DNA of 64,000 nucleotides from Allobosea sp. (GTDB taxonomy: Bacteria; Pseudomonadota; Alphaproteobacteria; Rhizobiales; Beijerinckiaceae), in assembly GCF_030695125.1 (NCBI RefSeq), contig NZ_JAUYTP010000073.1, forward strand, positions 1 through 64,000, written 5' to 3'. Positions within the stretch are counted from its first letter, which is position 1, and every line of letters begins with the position of its first letter. The position numbers and the translations under genes were made by a program. This document shows, piece by piece, positions 49,319 to 59,140 of this stretch. A model generated the notes under the pieces. That model was not told the origin of the DNA. It ran no database searches and was given only the letters and a program-made list of their open reading frames with translations.

Positions 49319-49415
49319 AACACCGCGCGTGACGTCGCCGCCCAGCGCTATCCCGCGCGGGCGGGCCTTGAGATCATGACGTGCCCGCCAGAGGCGCGCT
49401 GAGGAGGGAAACACC

Positions 49416-51779
49416 ATGACGGCAACCGGAATCGGCGCCTCGGTGCGGCGCAAGGAAGACCACCGCTTCATCACCGGCCAGGGCCGCTATACCGACGACA
49501 TCAACCGGCCCGGCCAAGCCCATGCGTATTTCCTACGCTCGCCGCACGCCCATGCCAGGATCAAGTCGATCGACGCCAAGGCGGCGGCCGGCATGCCGGG
49601 CGTGCTCGGCATCTTCACCGGGGACGATCTCGCCGCCGACAAGGTCGGCGGGCTGATCTGCGGCTGGATGATCCACAACAAGGACGGCTCGCCGATGCGC
49701 GCCGGCGCCCATCCCGCGCTCGCCCAGGGCAAGGTCCGCTATGTCGGCGACCATGTCTGCGTGATCGTCGCCGAGACGCTGGCCCAGGCGCGCGACGCCT
49801 CCGAGGCCATCATCGTCGATTACGAGGTGCTTCCGGCGGTGGTCGACACCGCCAGTGCGGCGGGCGCCAAGACGGTCGTCCATGCGGAAGCGCCCGACAA
49901 CACCGTGTTCAACTGGCATCTCGGCAACAAGGACGAGACGGAGGCCGCGTTCCGCGCGGCCAAGCATGTCACCAAGCTCGACATCGTCAACAACCGCCTC
50001 GTGCCGAACCCGATGGAGCCGCGCGCGGCGGTCGGCGACTACGAGGCGGGCGAGGGCATCTTCACCCTCTACACGACGAGCCAGAACCCGCATGTGGCGC
50101 GGCTCGTGCTGTCGGCCTTCATCGGCATCGCGCCGGAGAACAAGCTCCGGGTGGTGGCGCCCGATGTCGGCGGCGGCTTCGGCTCGAAGATCTTCATCTA
50201 TGCCGAGGAGACGGTCTGCGTCTGGGCGGCGAAGAAGGTCGGCCGGCCGGTGAAGTGGAACTCCGACCGCACGGAAGCCTTCCTGTCGGACGCGCATGGG
50301 CGCGACCACGTCACCCATGCCGAACTCGCCACCGACGCCGACGGGAAGATCACGGCGCTGCGGGTCAAGACCACGGCCAATCTCGGCGCCTATCTCTCGA
50401 CCTTCTCCTCCTCGGTGCCGACCTATCTCTACGCGCCGCTGCTCTCGGGCTCCTACGATATCCCGGCGATCTACGCGGAGGTCGACGCGGTCTACACCAA
50501 CACCGCACCCGTCGACGCCTATCGCGGCGCGGGGCGGCCGGAGGCGACCTTCGTCGTCGAGCGGCTGGTCGAGGTCGCGGCCCGCGAACTCGGCAAGGAC
50601 CCGGCGAAGTTCCGGATGCAGAACTACATCAAGAAGTTCCCGCACCAGACGCCGGTCATCATGATGTACGACGCCGGCAATTACGGCGCGGCGTTGAAGA
50701 AGGCGCTCGAGATCATCGACTACAAGGGCATCGGCAAGCGCAAGCGGGAATCGGCCCGCAACGGCAAGCTGCGCGGCATCGGCTTCTCCTCCTATATCGA
50801 GGCCTGCGGCATCGCGCCCTCGGCGGCGGTCGGCTCGCTCGGCGCCGGCGTCGGCCTGTGGGAATCGGCGGAGGTGCGCGTCAACCCCGTCGGCACCGTC
50901 GAGGTTCTGACCGGCTCGCACAGCCACGGCCAGGGCCATGAGACGACCTTCGCCCAGCTCGTCTCCGACAAGCTCGGCATCCCCATCGAGAACGTCTCGA
51001 TCATCCATGGCGACACCGACAAGGTGCAGATGGGCATGGGCACCTATGGCTCGCGCTCGGGTGCGGTCGGCATGTCCGCGATCTTCAAGGCGGTCGACAA
51101 GGTCATCGCCAAGGGCAAGAAGGTCGCGGCCTATGTGCTGGAGGCCGACGAGGCCGATATCGATTTCGCCGACGGGCATTTCAGCGTCAAGGGCACCGAT
51201 CGGAAGCTCGATTTCGGCTCCTGCGCGCTGCAAGCCTATATCGCCCACAAGTTCAACGGGCAGGATCTCGAGCCCGGGCTGAAGGAGGGGGCGTTCTACG
51301 ACCCGACCAATTTCACCTTCCCGGCGGGCGTCCATATCTGCGAGGTCGAGATCGACCCGCAAACCGGCGTCACGAAGATCGAGCGCTGGGCGGCGGTGGA
51401 CGATTTCGGCAACGTCATCAACCCGATGATCGTCGAGGGCCAGGTCCATGGCGGCATCGCCCAGGGCGTCGGCCAGGCGCTGCTGGAAGGCGCGAAGTAC
51501 AACAGCGACGGCCAGCTCGTGACGGCGAGCTTCATGGACTACTGCATGCCGCGCGCCGACGATCTGCCCTCCTTCGAGGTCGGCATGACGGTGACGGCCT
51601 GCCCGTCCAACCCGCTCGGCATCAAGGGCTGCGGCGAGGCCGGCGCGATTGCCGCCCCGCCGGCGGTCATCAACGCCATCACCGACGCGCTCGGCCATGA
51701 GGACATCGCCATGCCGGCGACGCCGCAGGCCGTCTGGCGCGCGGCGCAGAAGAGCATCACGCGAATGGCAGCCGAGTAA
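49416..51779 (+). CDS. coxL: Molybdopterin-binding large subunit, form II CO-dehydrogenase-like
   Basis: A 787-residue xanthine oxidase-family catalytic subunit that holds the Mo-cytosine dinucleotide. It has the start [20 protein letters not shown], the [21 protein letters not shown] block ([19 protein letters not shown]), and catalytic Glu741 in [13 protein letters not shown]. The active-site loop reads AYRGAGRPE (from residue 368), the form II version, rather than AYxCSFR of true CO oxidisers, which holds the Cys ligating Cu. It is therefore probably not a CO dehydrogenase proper but a related hydroxylase of unknown substrate. Confidence 0.93.
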   Translation: MTATGIGASVRRKEDHRFITGQGRYTDDINRPGQAHAYFLRSPHAHARIKSIDAKAAAGMPGVLGIFTGDDLAADKVGGLICGWMIHNKDGSPMRAGAHPALAQGKVRYVGDHVCVIVAETLAQARDASEAIIVDYEVLPAVVDTASAAGAKTVVHAEAPDNTVFNWHLGNKDETEAAFRAAKHVTKLDIVNNRLVPNPMEPRAAVGDYEAGEGIFTLYTTSQNPHVARLVLSAFIGIAPENKLRVVAPDVGGGFGSKIFIYAEETVCVWAAKKVGRPVKWNSDRTEAFLSDAHGRDHVTHAELATDADGKITALRVKTTANLGAYLSTFSSSVPTYLYAPLLSGSYDIPAIYAEVDAVYTNTAPVDAYRGAGRPEATFVVERLVEVAARELGKDPAKFRMQNYIKKFPHQTPVIMMYDAGNYGAALKKALEIIDYKGIGKRKRESARNGKLRGIGFSSYIEACGIAPSAAVGSLGAGVGLWESAEVRVNPVGTVEVLTGSHSHGQGHETTFAQLVSDKLGIPIENVSIIHGDTDKVQMGMGTYGSRSGAVGMSAIFKAVDKVIAKGKKVAAYVLEADEADIDFADGHFSVKGTDRKLDFGSCALQAYIAHKFNGQDLEPGLKEGAFYDPTNFTFPAGVHICEVEIDPQTGVTKIERWAAVDDFGNVINPMIVEGQVHGGIAQGVGQALLEGAKYNSDGQLVTASFMDYCMPRADDLPSFEVGMTVTACPSNPLGIKGCGEAGAIAAPPAVINAITDALGHEDIAMPATPQAVWRAAQKSITRMAAE

Positions 51780-51788
51780 TTGAAACGC

Positions 51789-51880
51789 GTCATGGCCGGG
51801 CTTGACCCAGCCATCTCTCGCCAGTGAGGCGCGGCAGCGCTTTCCTGGACGAGATGCTCGGGTCGAGCCCGAGCATGACG
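51789..51880. repeat. Three-hairpin palindromic element, type C
   Basis: A related copy of the element at 17235: the CATGGCCGGGcttgaCCCAGCCAT hairpin, then GATGCTCGGGtcgagCCCGAGCAT, lies in the gap between coxL and coxM within the operon. Confidence 0.75.
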
Positions 51881-51905
51881 GCCCCGAACCGAGCGGAGAA
51901 ATATC

Positions 51906-52709
51906 ATGTACGCCTTCACCTATCACCGCCCCGGCTCGGCCCGCCAGGCCGCCGGCCTGCTCGCCAAGAAGGAGGACGCCAAGATCCTCGCCGGCGGGCA
52001 CACGCTGCTGCCGACGATGAAGCAGCGTCTGGCCTCGCCCACCGCGCTGATCGATCTCGGCGCCTGCGGCGACCTCAAGGGCATCGTCCGCAAGGGCCGC
52101 ACGGTCCATGTCGGCGCGATGTCGACCCATGCCGAGGTCGCGGATTCGGCGATCGTGCAGGAGGCGATCCCGGGGCTCGCCTATCTCGCCTCGCATATCG
52201 GCGACCCGCATGTACGCCATCGCGGCACGATCGGCGGCTCCGTCGCCAACAATGATCCCGCCGCCGACTACCCGGCCGCCTGCCTGGCGCTGGGCGCGAC
52301 GATCGTGACCAACAAGCGCAAGATCGAGGCCGACGACTTCTTCACCGGCCTCTACGAGACGGCGCTGGAAGAGGGCGAGATCATCACCAAGGTGGTGTTC
52401 CCGGTCGTCTCCAAGGCGGGCTATGCCAAGTTCCGCAACCCGGCCTCGCGCTACGCACTGGTCGGCGTCTTCGTCGCCAAGCGCGGCAGCGAGATCCGCG
52501 TCGCGGTGACCGGCGCGGGCGAGGGCGGCGTCTTCCGCTGGCCGGAGGCGGAAGCGGCGCTCAAGGCCCGCTTCGCGCCGAAGTCGCTCGACGGCCTGCA
52601 TGCGTCAGCCGATGGCATCAATGCCGACATGCATGCCGATGCCGATTATCGCGCCCATCTGATCGGGGTGATGACCAAGCAGGCTGTGGCGCAGGCGACG
52701 GGCAAGTAA
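51906..52709 (+). CDS. coxM: FAD-binding medium subunit (CoxM-like)
   Basis: A 267-residue FAD-binding subunit with the PCMH/VAO-type fold. Motifs are [17 protein letters not shown] (pyrophosphate-binding, near residues 36-52), [20 protein letters not shown] (near 97-116) and a C-terminal CO-dehydrogenase flavoprotein domain ([19 protein letters not shown]). It accepts electrons from the 2Fe-2S subunit and passes them on to a quinone. The order S-L-M here differs from the M-S-L order of classical carboxydotroph operons. Confidence 0.94.
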   Translation: MYAFTYHRPGSARQAAGLLAKKEDAKILAGGHTLLPTMKQRLASPTALIDLGACGDLKGIVRKGRTVHVGAMSTHAEVADSAIVQEAIPGLAYLASHIGDPHVRHRGTIGGSVANNDPAADYPAACLALGATIVTNKRKIEADDFFTGLYETALEEGEIITKVVFPVVSKAGYAKFRNPASRYALVGVFVAKRGSEIRVAVTGAGEGGVFRWPEAEAALKARFAPKSLDGLHASADGINADMHADADYRAHLIGVMTKQAVAQATGK

Positions 52710-52716
52710 GGGCGGA

Positions 52717-53070
52717 TCAGTAGAAGAAGCGCTCCTCGACGATCAGCCCGTCGCGCACCGTGTAGAGACCGGCCTCGTCCATCTGGACGCGCTGGCCGGT
52801 CTCCTTGACCGTCACGTCGATGGAAAAGCGCATGACGAACTGGTCGCCGTTGCGATAGGGGCCGAAGGCCTCGGCCGAATGGACCTCGTGAGCGGAATAC
52901 CACCAGTCGCTCTTGGCCTTGACGGCGGCGCGGCCCTCGACCCGCGCCATGGGGCCGTCCATGGCTTCCAGGCTGACGATGTCGGCGGCGTTGAAACGCT
53001 CGGCGGCGGCCTCATGCTCGCCGCGCTTGAGCAGGTCGGCAAAGGCGGTGATGGCTTCTGCGTTCGTCAT
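52717..53070 (-). CDS. SnoaL/NTF2-like protein
   Basis: A 117-residue NTF2-like fold protein with helical start [20 protein letters not shown] and beta strands later ([13 protein letters not shown] at the end, a common ending for SnoaL-like proteins). Members serve as isomerases, hydrolases or binding proteins; no function is assigned here. It lies between coxM and coxD but on the opposite strand, converging with coxM across seven bases. A longer open frame upstream is a shadow of coxD. Confidence 0.82.
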   Translation of the reverse strand: MTNAEAITAFADLLKRGEHEAAAERFNAADIVSLEAMDGPMARVEGRAAVKAKSDWWYSAHEVHSAEAFGPYRNGDQFVMRFSIDVTVKETGQRVQMDEAGLYTVRDGLIVEERFFY

Positions 53071-53166
53071 TGATCGTCTCCTCGTCTGGTTTCGGGTATA
53101 GGCTCGGCCCAGAATGGATCGGCCGCCACGGCGCGGTGATGACAGAGATGCGCGCCAGGATTTGAC

Positions 53167-54093
53167 ATGAACGATCGCCGGACTGCTTCGCTCCCGACCT
53201 CCATCGACGCAACCCTCGCGCTGCTGCAGGGCGGCGGCTATGTCGCCGACCGGGCGCTCGCGACCGTGCTGTTCCTGGCGCTTCGGATGAAGCGGCCGCT
53301 GCTGCTCGAGGGCGAGGCCGGCACCGGCAAGACCGAGATCGCCAAGGTTCTCTCGGCCGCGCTCGGGCGCAAGCTGATCCGGCTGCAATGCTATGAGGGG
53401 CTCGACCTCGCCTCGGCCGTCTATGAATGGAACTATGCCGGGCAGATGATGGCGATCCGCCTCGCCGAAGCCGGCGGCGCGAGTGGCGATCGCGAGCGGC
53501 TCGAAGGCGACATCTTCTCGGAGCGCTACCTGATCAAGCGGCCGCTGCTGCAGGCGCTCGAGCCGCAGGAGGGCGGCGCGCCGATCCTGCTGATCGACGA
53601 GCTCGACCGGACCGACGAGGCGTTCGAGGCCTTCCTGCTCGAGATACTCGCGGATTCGCAGGTGACGATCCCCGAGCTTGGCACGGTGAAGGCCGCCGAG
53701 CCGCCGATCGTGATCCTGACCTCCAACCGCACGCGCGAGATCCACGACGCGCTGAAGCGGCGCTGCCTCTACCACTGGGTCGGCTATCCCGACGCGGCCC
53801 GCGAGCTCGCGATCCTCAAGGCGCGCGCCCCGCACGCCCCGGCCAAGCTGGCGAAGCAGGTCGTGAGTTTCGTGCAGGCGATCCGCAAGGAGGAGCTGTT
53901 CAAGGCGCCCGGCGTCGCCGAGACGCTGGACTGGGCGACCGCGCTGGTCGAACTCGACGCGGTGGCGCTCGATCCGGCCCTGGTGTCGGATACGCTGGGG
54001 GCCCTGCTCAAGTATCAGGACGACATCCAGGCGATGCAGGGCTCGAAGGTGAAGGAGCTGCTGGACCAGGCGAAGGCCGAGTCAGGTCGGTAG
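53167..54093 (+). CDS. coxD: MoxR-family AAA+ ATPase (CoxD-like)
   Basis: A 308-residue AAA+ ATPase. Walker A is GEAGTGKTE (residues 49-57), Walker B is ILLIDELDR, sensor I is VILTSNRTREI, and the arginine-rich KRRCLYHWVGYPD follows. In CO dehydrogenase clusters CoxD inserts sulfur and copper into the active site together with the VWA protein CoxE; here, without a Cu-binding Cys in CoxL, the pair probably performs molybdenum sulfuration or general maturation. coxE is at 55178. Confidence 0.9.
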   Translation: MNDRRTASLPTSIDATLALLQGGGYVADRALATVLFLALRMKRPLLLEGEAGTGKTEIAKVLSAALGRKLIRLQCYEGLDLASAVYEWNYAGQMMAIRLAEAGGASGDRERLEGDIFSERYLIKRPLLQALEPQEGGAPILLIDELDRTDEAFEAFLLEILADSQVTIPELGTVKAAEPPIVILTSNRTREIHDALKRRCLYHWVGYPDAARELAILKARAPHAPAKLAKQVVSFVQAIRKEELFKAPGVAETLDWATALVELDAVALDPALVSDTLGALLKYQDDIQAMQGSKVKELLDQAKAESGR

Positions 54094-54100
54094 GTTGGCG

Positions 54101-54310
54101 TCAGCCGGCCTTCTTCGCGCGCTTGCGGGCCGGGTCGAGATAGGGATTGCGGACCGCATTGGCCCAGAATTTTTCGTCGAGCGGCGGGATGTCGGAATAG
54201 TCGATCTCGCTGTCGGGCTTTTTCAGAAGCGCCTCGATCTCGGCCTGCTGCTCGGGGGTGAGCTCCACCTTTTCGCCAAGACGGCGCTCATATGTAACCA
54301 TTTTGCTCAT
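54101..54310 (-). CDS. brnA: BrnA-like antitoxin
   Basis: A 69-residue protein with the BrnA pattern: MVTYERRLGEKVELTPEQQ then PDSEIDYSDIPPLDEKFWAN and a basic tail. BrnA has a ribbon-helix-helix domain in longer members; this short version keeps the linker (DIPPLDEKFW) that is typical of the family. Its start overlaps the stop of the toxin gene (ATGA), so the toxin-first order is the BrnTA order. The start may also be the next Met, three codons in. Confidence 0.78.
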   Translation of the reverse strand: MSKMVTYERRLGEKVELTPEQQAEIEALLKKPDSEIDYSDIPPLDEKFWANAVRNPYLDPARKRAKKAG

Positions 54311-54594
54311 AACGCCTCCTTTTCCTTGGGTTCGGCTCGCCGCGCCGAGATCATTCTGATGATCTCGAAGCCATCATGGCCTCGATCGACATAGGCCACA
54401 ACGAGCAACAATGCGCCTTGGATCATGCCGATCGTTTGCCAGCGCTGCTCGCCTGCTTCGATCCGGTCTTGTTCGGTGATCGCCAGTGGGTCGTCGAATA
54501 CGAGCGTTGCGAGCTGGAAGCTGATCCCATGCTTGCGTATGTTGCTCTCGGCCTTCGCGGGATCCCATTCGAAACGGACATCAGGCCCCAGCAT
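54307..54594 (-). CDS. brnT: BrnT-like ribonuclease toxin
   Basis: A 95-residue toxin. It shows the BrnT signature: RFEWDPAKAESNIRKHGISF near the N-terminus, FDDPLAITEQDRIEAGEQRW, and MISARRAEPKEKE with conserved Arg and Ser-Ala-Arg-Arg near the end. BrnT is a RelE-fold endoribonuclease neutralised by BrnA. It overlaps brnA by four bases. The module sits on the opposite strand to the cox cluster and is a probable late insertion. Upstream sequence should hold a self-regulated promoter. Confidence 0.88.
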   Translation of the reverse strand: MLGPDVRFEWDPAKAESNIRKHGISFQLATLVFDDPLAITEQDRIEAGEQRWQTIGMIQGALLLVVAYVDRGHDGFEIIRMISARRAEPKEKEAL

Positions 54595-54648
54595 GCGTCC
54601 GAATCTATTGTTCGACTTCCAGAGCGTCAATCTGCAGGAGGCAAGACC

Positions 54649-55026
54649 ATGTACAACGATCTCAGGGCCATCGAATCCGTCACCTGGACCTATCTCAACG
54701 GTCTCTACGAGGGCGATGTCGCCAAGCTGGAGCATGCCTTCCATCCGACCTCGGCGCTGACCACGGCGCAGGAGGACGGCACGATCAAGATCGTGCCGCG
54801 CGACGAATGGCTGAAGGCGGTGCGCGAGCGGCCCTCGCCGAAGGCGGCCGGCATGGTGCGCGGCGACCATATCCTGACCATCGACCTCGTCGGGCCGACG
54901 CTGGCGCTGGTCAAGGTGAAATGCCAGATGCCGCCGCGCTATTTCACCGACCTGCTCTCCTTCCTGAAGGTCGATAGCAAGTGGCAGATCGTCCAGAAGG
55001 TGTTCATGACCGAGATGGGGCCGTGA
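54649..55026 (+). CDS. NTF2-like (putative lumazine-binding type) protein
   Basis: A 125-residue NTF2-fold protein: the start MYNDLRAIESVTWTYLNGLY, then EGDVAKLEHAFHPTSALTT, and the strands DHILTIDLVGPTLALVKVKC and WQIVQKVFMTEM. A good AGGAGG site precedes the ATG. Members of this small family are uncharacterised and often occur near oxidoreductases. It is divergent from brnT and ahead of coxE on the same strand, separated from it by a type B palindrome. Confidence 0.85.
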   Translation: MYNDLRAIESVTWTYLNGLYEGDVAKLEHAFHPTSALTTAQEDGTIKIVPRDEWLKAVRERPSPKAAGMVRGDHILTIDLVGPTLALVKVKCQMPPRYFTDLLSFLKVDSKWQIVQKVFMTEMGP

Positions 55027-55037
55027 GGGTCATTTCC

Positions 55038-55154
55038 GCCCTCATCCTGAGGAGCCGCGGCACGCGGCGTCTCGAAGGATGCTCCAGATGGTTCCGGAGC
55101 CTCCTGAACCATCCTTCGAGACGCGGGCATTCGCCCGCTCCTCAGGATGAGGGC
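55038..55154. repeat. Long intergenic palindrome, type B
   Basis: Arms GCCCTCATCCTGAGGAGC / GCTCCTCAGGATGAGGGC and inner TCTCGAAGGATG / CATCCTTCGAGA. This second copy of the element at 22740 lies between the NTF2-like gene and coxE, both on the plus strand. Confidence 0.88.
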
Positions 55155-55177
55155 TGGAGGGAGACACCGCGCCTCTC

Positions 55178-56377
55178 ATGACCGGCAAGCTTCCCGAAAA
55201 CGTCGCCTATTTCGCCCGTGCGCTGCGGATCGCGGGGTTGCGCGTCGGGCCCGGCGCCGTGGTCGAGGCGGTCGAGGCCCTGGCCGATGGGGCGCTGGGC
55301 GGGCGCGAGGATGTCTACTGGGCGCTGCACGCCATCTTCGTGAAGCGTCACGAGGACAGCGCCGTCTACGACCAGGCCTTCGCGCTGTTCTGGCGCCGGC
55401 GCAACCTGATCGAGAAGATCATGGCGCAGATGTCGCCGGTCTCGCCGGGGGCGGACAGCGCGCCGCAGAAGGAGGAGGCCGGGGCGCTGCGCGTCGCCGA
55501 GGCCTTCGCCCCGCCCAGGACCGCGGAAGACGCGCCGGTCGAGATCACCGAGCTGACGGCGCAGCTCACGGTGTCCGACCGCGAGACGCTGAAGTCGCGC
55601 GACTTCGCCCAGATGAGCGCGGCCGAGATCGCCCGCGCCAAGCAGCTCGTTTCGGCGCTGCGGTTGCCGGATGATCTCGTCGCGACCCGCCGCTTCGAGC
55701 CTGCGCCGCGGGGCGCGCGGATCGATCCGCGCCGGACCTTTCGGCGCTCGCTGCGGGGCGGGGGCGGCCTGATCGACCTCGCCTTCCGCGAGCTGGCGCA
55801 GGTGCATCCGCCGATCGTGGCCCTGGTCGACATCTCCGGCTCGATGGCGGAGTATTCGCGCATCTTCCTGCATTTTCTGCATGCGGTCACCGAGCAGCGC
55901 CGGCGCGTCCATTCCTTCGTCTTCGGCACGCGGCTGACCAACATCACGCGCAGCTTGCGCGCCCGCGACCCCGACGAGGCGCTGGCGCTGGCGGGGAAGG
56001 CCGCGCCCGACTGGGAGGGCGGCACGCGGATCTCGACCGCGCTGCACGCCTTCAACCGGGTCTGGTCGCGCCGCGTGCTCGGCGGCGGGGCGATCGTGCT
56101 GCTGTTTACCGACGGGCTGGAACGCCATCTCGACGGGGAGCTGCCCTTCGAGATGGACAGGCTGCACCGCTCCTGCCGGCAGCTGGTCTGGCTCAACCCG
56201 CTCCTGCGCTTCGAGCAGTTCGAGGCGCGTGCCAGCGGCATCCGGGCGATGCTGCCGCATGTCGATTCCTTCCGGCCGATCCACAATCTCGCGGCCATGG
56301 CCGATCTCTGCGCGGCGCTGTCGCCGGAGGCGGAGCGGGCGAGCGATCCGCGGTTGTGGCTGAAGAAGGCAGGGTAA
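55178..56377 (+). CDS. coxE: VWA-domain protein (CoxE-like)
   Basis: A 399-residue protein with a C-terminal von Willebrand A domain. The metal-ion-dependent adhesion site begins at Asp218 (DISGSMAEYS), with the later Thr/Asp in LLFTDGLERH. The N-terminal half is the family-specific helical part (FARALRIAGLRVGPG). It works with the MoxR ATPase CoxD in cofactor maturation of the hydroxylase. coxD and coxE are separated here by the toxin-antitoxin pair and the NTF2-like gene, although they are usually adjacent. Confidence 0.9.
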   Translation: MTGKLPENVAYFARALRIAGLRVGPGAVVEAVEALADGALGGREDVYWALHAIFVKRHEDSAVYDQAFALFWRRRNLIEKIMAQMSPVSPGADSAPQKEEAGALRVAEAFAPPRTAEDAPVEITELTAQLTVSDRETLKSRDFAQMSAAEIARAKQLVSALRLPDDLVATRRFEPAPRGARIDPRRTFRRSLRGGGGLIDLAFRELAQVHPPIVALVDISGSMAEYSRIFLHFLHAVTEQRRRVHSFVFGTRLTNITRSLRARDPDEALALAGKAAPDWEGGTRISTALHAFNRVWSRRVLGGGAIVLLFTDGLERHLDGELPFEMDRLHRSCRQLVWLNPLLRFEQFEARASGIRAMLPHVDSFRPIHNLAAMADLCAALSPEAERASDPRLWLKKAG

Positions 56378-56420
56378 GGGCTTTTCCGATTAAGCTGGAC
56401 GCGCGATAGCCGCCACGAAA

Positions 56421-56580
56421 ACCCCTCCCCCTTGTGGGGAGGGGCAGGGGTGGGGGTCTTGCCGCTTGGCGAGCGGGGGATGGAAAAGGCGACCCGGCAG
56501 TCGCGATAGGGCCCTGTGTCTCAGGGATCGCCCTGGCTTTTCGCCCCCCACCCCTTCCCCTCCCCACAAGGGGGAGGGGT
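56421..56580. repeat. Palindromic element, type E
   Basis: Arms ACCCCTCCCCCTTGTGGGGA / TCCCCACAAGGGGGAGGGGT bracket about 120 bases with smaller hairpins. The right half is read through by the esterase gene, whose last 20 or so codons and stop lie inside it. Confidence 0.85.
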
Positions 56581-57291
56581 ATCGGTCGCGGTTGCCGGGT
56601 CCGATGATCGATGTTCGGCCTGACTGCGAATTGCTTTGGATTCCACCTCTGCACGCGCGAACCGCCCGTGCTTCAGGAAATGCCGGACCTGCGCGATCGC
56701 CTCGGGATTGTTCATGATCAGCGTATGGGTGCCGTGGATGACGATGTGGTCGGCCATGCCGGCGACGCGCGTGCGTTCGACCGAGACGCGCCCGTCATTG
56801 GCGCCGGGCAGCAGGAGCCACCCCACCGGATCGAGCGAGCGGTCGCCGGCGATGACGCCGAGCGGAAAATCGACCGTGCCGAGGACCTCGCAGAGCGAAT
56901 CCGATCGTTTGGTCACCAGCTCCGCCCCGGCCGGGCCGAAAAACGCGCGATAGAGCGCGTTGCCGCCGAAGAGATCGGCGATCTCGCTGCCCTCGTTGGG
57001 CGGGGCCAGCATCACGACATGGCCGAGCCGCTCCGGGCGATGACGAGCGATGAAGGCGCGGGCGACGAGCCCGCCCATCGAATGGGTGACGAAATGGAGC
57101 CGGCCGGAGCAGTTTTCTGCAAAGGGCGAGATCTGTTCCCGCAAGGCCTCGACGATGTCGGCGATGCAGCGGCTGCGGGCCGGATAGTCGAGGTTGAGCG
57201 TGGCATAGCCGTCAGCGCGGAGCGCCTTTTCGAGGATCGCCAGCGACCTTGCGCTGCGCGCGATCCCGTGCAGGAAAACGATGCCGTCCAT
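56521..57291 (-). CDS. Alpha/beta hydrolase, lipase/PGAP1-like esterase
   Basis: A 256-residue hydrolase. The nucleophile is Ser71 in VTHSMGGLVARAF, HGIARSARSL is the oxyanion-hole region (HG), and the catalytic His is in IHGTHTLIMNNPE. It resembles lipases and PGAP1-like esterases; the substrate is unknown. The start is set at MDGIVFLHGI, since the upstream 44 residues are poor. The last 20 residues are encoded by the type E palindrome and look foreign, so the original C-terminus has probably been replaced. It interrupts the cox cluster on the opposite strand. Confidence 0.78.
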   Translation of the reverse strand: MDGIVFLHGIARSARSLAILEKALRADGYATLNLDYPARSRCIADIVEALREQISPFAENCSGRLHFVTHSMGGLVARAFIARHRPERLGHVVMLAPPNEGSEIADLFGGNALYRAFFGPAGAELVTKRSDSLCEVLGTVDFPLGVIAGDRSLDPVGWLLLPGANDGRVSVERTRVAGMADHIVIHGTHTLIMNNPEAIAQVRHFLKHGRFARAEVESKAIRSQAEHRSSDPATATDTPPPCGEGKGWGAKSQGDP

Positions 57292-57490
57292 GTCGCTTGT
57301 CTGTCCCCCTGCCGGAGGGATAGCGGGATCGGGTTGCGTGGTCGAGACGGCGCGCGTGCCATGCGCTGCGCAGGCTCGCAAGCGGCTGCGGCCATGCTTA
57401 AGTTGACGCGCCTGCGGCGGCATCTGCCGCTAGGATGAGACGGGCGAGATGCGGCGTCCCGCGGCTGCGTCAGAACAGGGATCGAGGACC

Positions 57491-57813
<323 letters not shown>

Positions 57814-57814
<1 letters not shown>

Positions 57815-58443
57815 TGGCCTCCTGGGAGACGCTGCTGGCGTTCGCGACGCTGACGCTCGTCGTCGCCTATTTTCCGGGGCCGGCGCTGCTCTACACCGCC
57901 GCACAGACGATCGCGCATGGCCGCAAGGCCGGCTTCATGGCGATGCTGGGCATCCATCTCGGCTGCTACATCCATGTCTTCGCGGCGGCCTTCGGCCTGT
58001 CGGCCGTGTTCAAGCATGTGCCGGAGCTTTATCTCGCGGTGAAGCTGGCGGGCGCGGTCTACCTGGTTTGGCTCGGCATCGGCATGATCCGATCGCGGCT
58101 GGCGGCTGCGGATGCGCCCGCAGCCCCGCCCAAGACGGTCAAGCGCGCGCTGATCGATTCCTTCATCGTCGAGGTGCTCAACCCGAAGGTGGCGCTGTTC
58201 TTCATCGCGCTGTTGCCGCAGTTCGTCGATCCGGCGGGCTCGCTGCCGGTCTGGGCGCAGTTCCTGATCCTCGGCACCATCGTCAACTTCGCCTTCTCCT
58301 CGGCGGATTTCGTCACGGTGATCGGGGCATCGGCCGTGGTTCGGACGATGAAGAAGACGCAAGTTGGATTCGCCTTCGGGCGCTGGCTCGGCGGCTCGCT
58401 GATGATCGGGCTCGGCCTCAAACTCGCCACCGACAAGGGCTGA
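57814..58443 (+). CDS. LysE family exporter embedded in the XdhC region
   Basis: A 209-residue membrane protein of about six segments. The N-terminal TLTLVVAYFPGPALLYTAAQ and the central SFIVEVLNPKVALFFIALLP are LysE/RhtB signatures. Its ATG overlaps the stop of the XdhC N-terminal gene by one base (TGATG), so it is translationally coupled and part of the operon. The substrate is unknown; an amino acid or amine linked to the hydroxylase substrate is possible but inferred. Confidence 0.88.
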
Positions 58444-58447
58444 CACG

Positions 58448-59140
58448 ATGGATCTGGCCACCCTTTCGACGTTGAACGCGGAGCGTGCGGCGCGCCGCGC
58501 CACCATCCTGGTCACGGATGTCGCCAGTGGCGCGCAGCGGCTGGTCAAGGCCGCCGAGATCCCCGGGGACCCGCTGGCCGAGGCTCTCGACAGGCAGTTG
58601 CGCATGGCCAAGAGCGGCATGGTCGAGAGCGAAGGCCGACAGCTGTTCCTGACCGTGCAGGCGCCGCCGCCGCGCGTCATCGTCACCGGTGCGGTCCACA
58701 TCTCGCAGGCGATGGCGCCGATGGCCAAGCTGCTGGATCTCGATCTCGTCATCATCGATCCACGCACGGCCTTTGCGACGCCGGAGCGTTTTCCCGAGGT
58801 GCGGCTCGTCACCGACTGGCCGGATGTGGCCCTGGCGGCGCTGGGCCTCGACGCCTACACCGCCTTCGTCGCGCTGACGCATGATCCCAAGATCGACGAT
58901 CCCGGCCTGGAGGCGGCGCTGCGCTCGGAGTGCTTCTATATCGGCGCGCTCGGCAGCCGGAAGACGCATGGGCGCCGCATCGAGCGGCTCGAAGCGGCGG
59001 GCTTCGACGCGGCGGCGACGGCCCGAATCCATGCGCCGATCGGGCTCGACATCGGCGCGGTGTCGCCGGCCGAAATCGCGCTCGCGATCCTGGGCGAGAT
59101 CGTCTCGACGCTGCGCGGCCCGCGCCGGGCGCCGGCATGA
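58448..59140 (+). CDS. XdhC family protein, C-terminal Rossmann domain
   Basis: A 230-residue protein. The second half is the XdhC Rossmann domain: PRVIVTGAVHISQAMAPMAK, VIIDPRTAFATPERFPEV, FVALTHDPKIDDPGLEAAL, and YIGALGSRKTHGRRIERL. The first 75 residues resemble a degenerate first XdhC domain without the Gly-Gly-Cys. With the separate N-terminal gene it should reconstitute an XdhC-type cofactor chaperone. It follows the LysE gene by four bases and overlaps the next gene by four bases (ATGA). Confidence 0.9.
   Translation: MDLATLSTLNAERAARRATILVTDVASGAQRLVKAAEIPGDPLAEALDRQLRMAKSGMVESEGRQLFLTVQAPPPRVIVTGAVHISQAMAPMAKLLDLDLVIIDPRTAFATPERFPEVRLVTDWPDVALAALGLDAYTAFVALTHDPKIDDPGLEAALRSECFYIGALGSRKTHGRRIERLEAAGFDAAATARIHAPIGLDIGAVSPAEIALAILGEIVSTLRGPRRAPA

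Noticed and set aside
49416..51779. True aerobic CO dehydrogenase large subunit
   Set aside because: The active-site loop is AYRGAGRPE, which lacks the copper-binding Cys of form I enzymes, so CO oxidation should not be assumed.
49533..52601. A 1022-codon minus-strand open frame opposite coxL and coxM
   Set aside because: It is antisense to two confidently identified enzyme subunits and has no recognisable domain.
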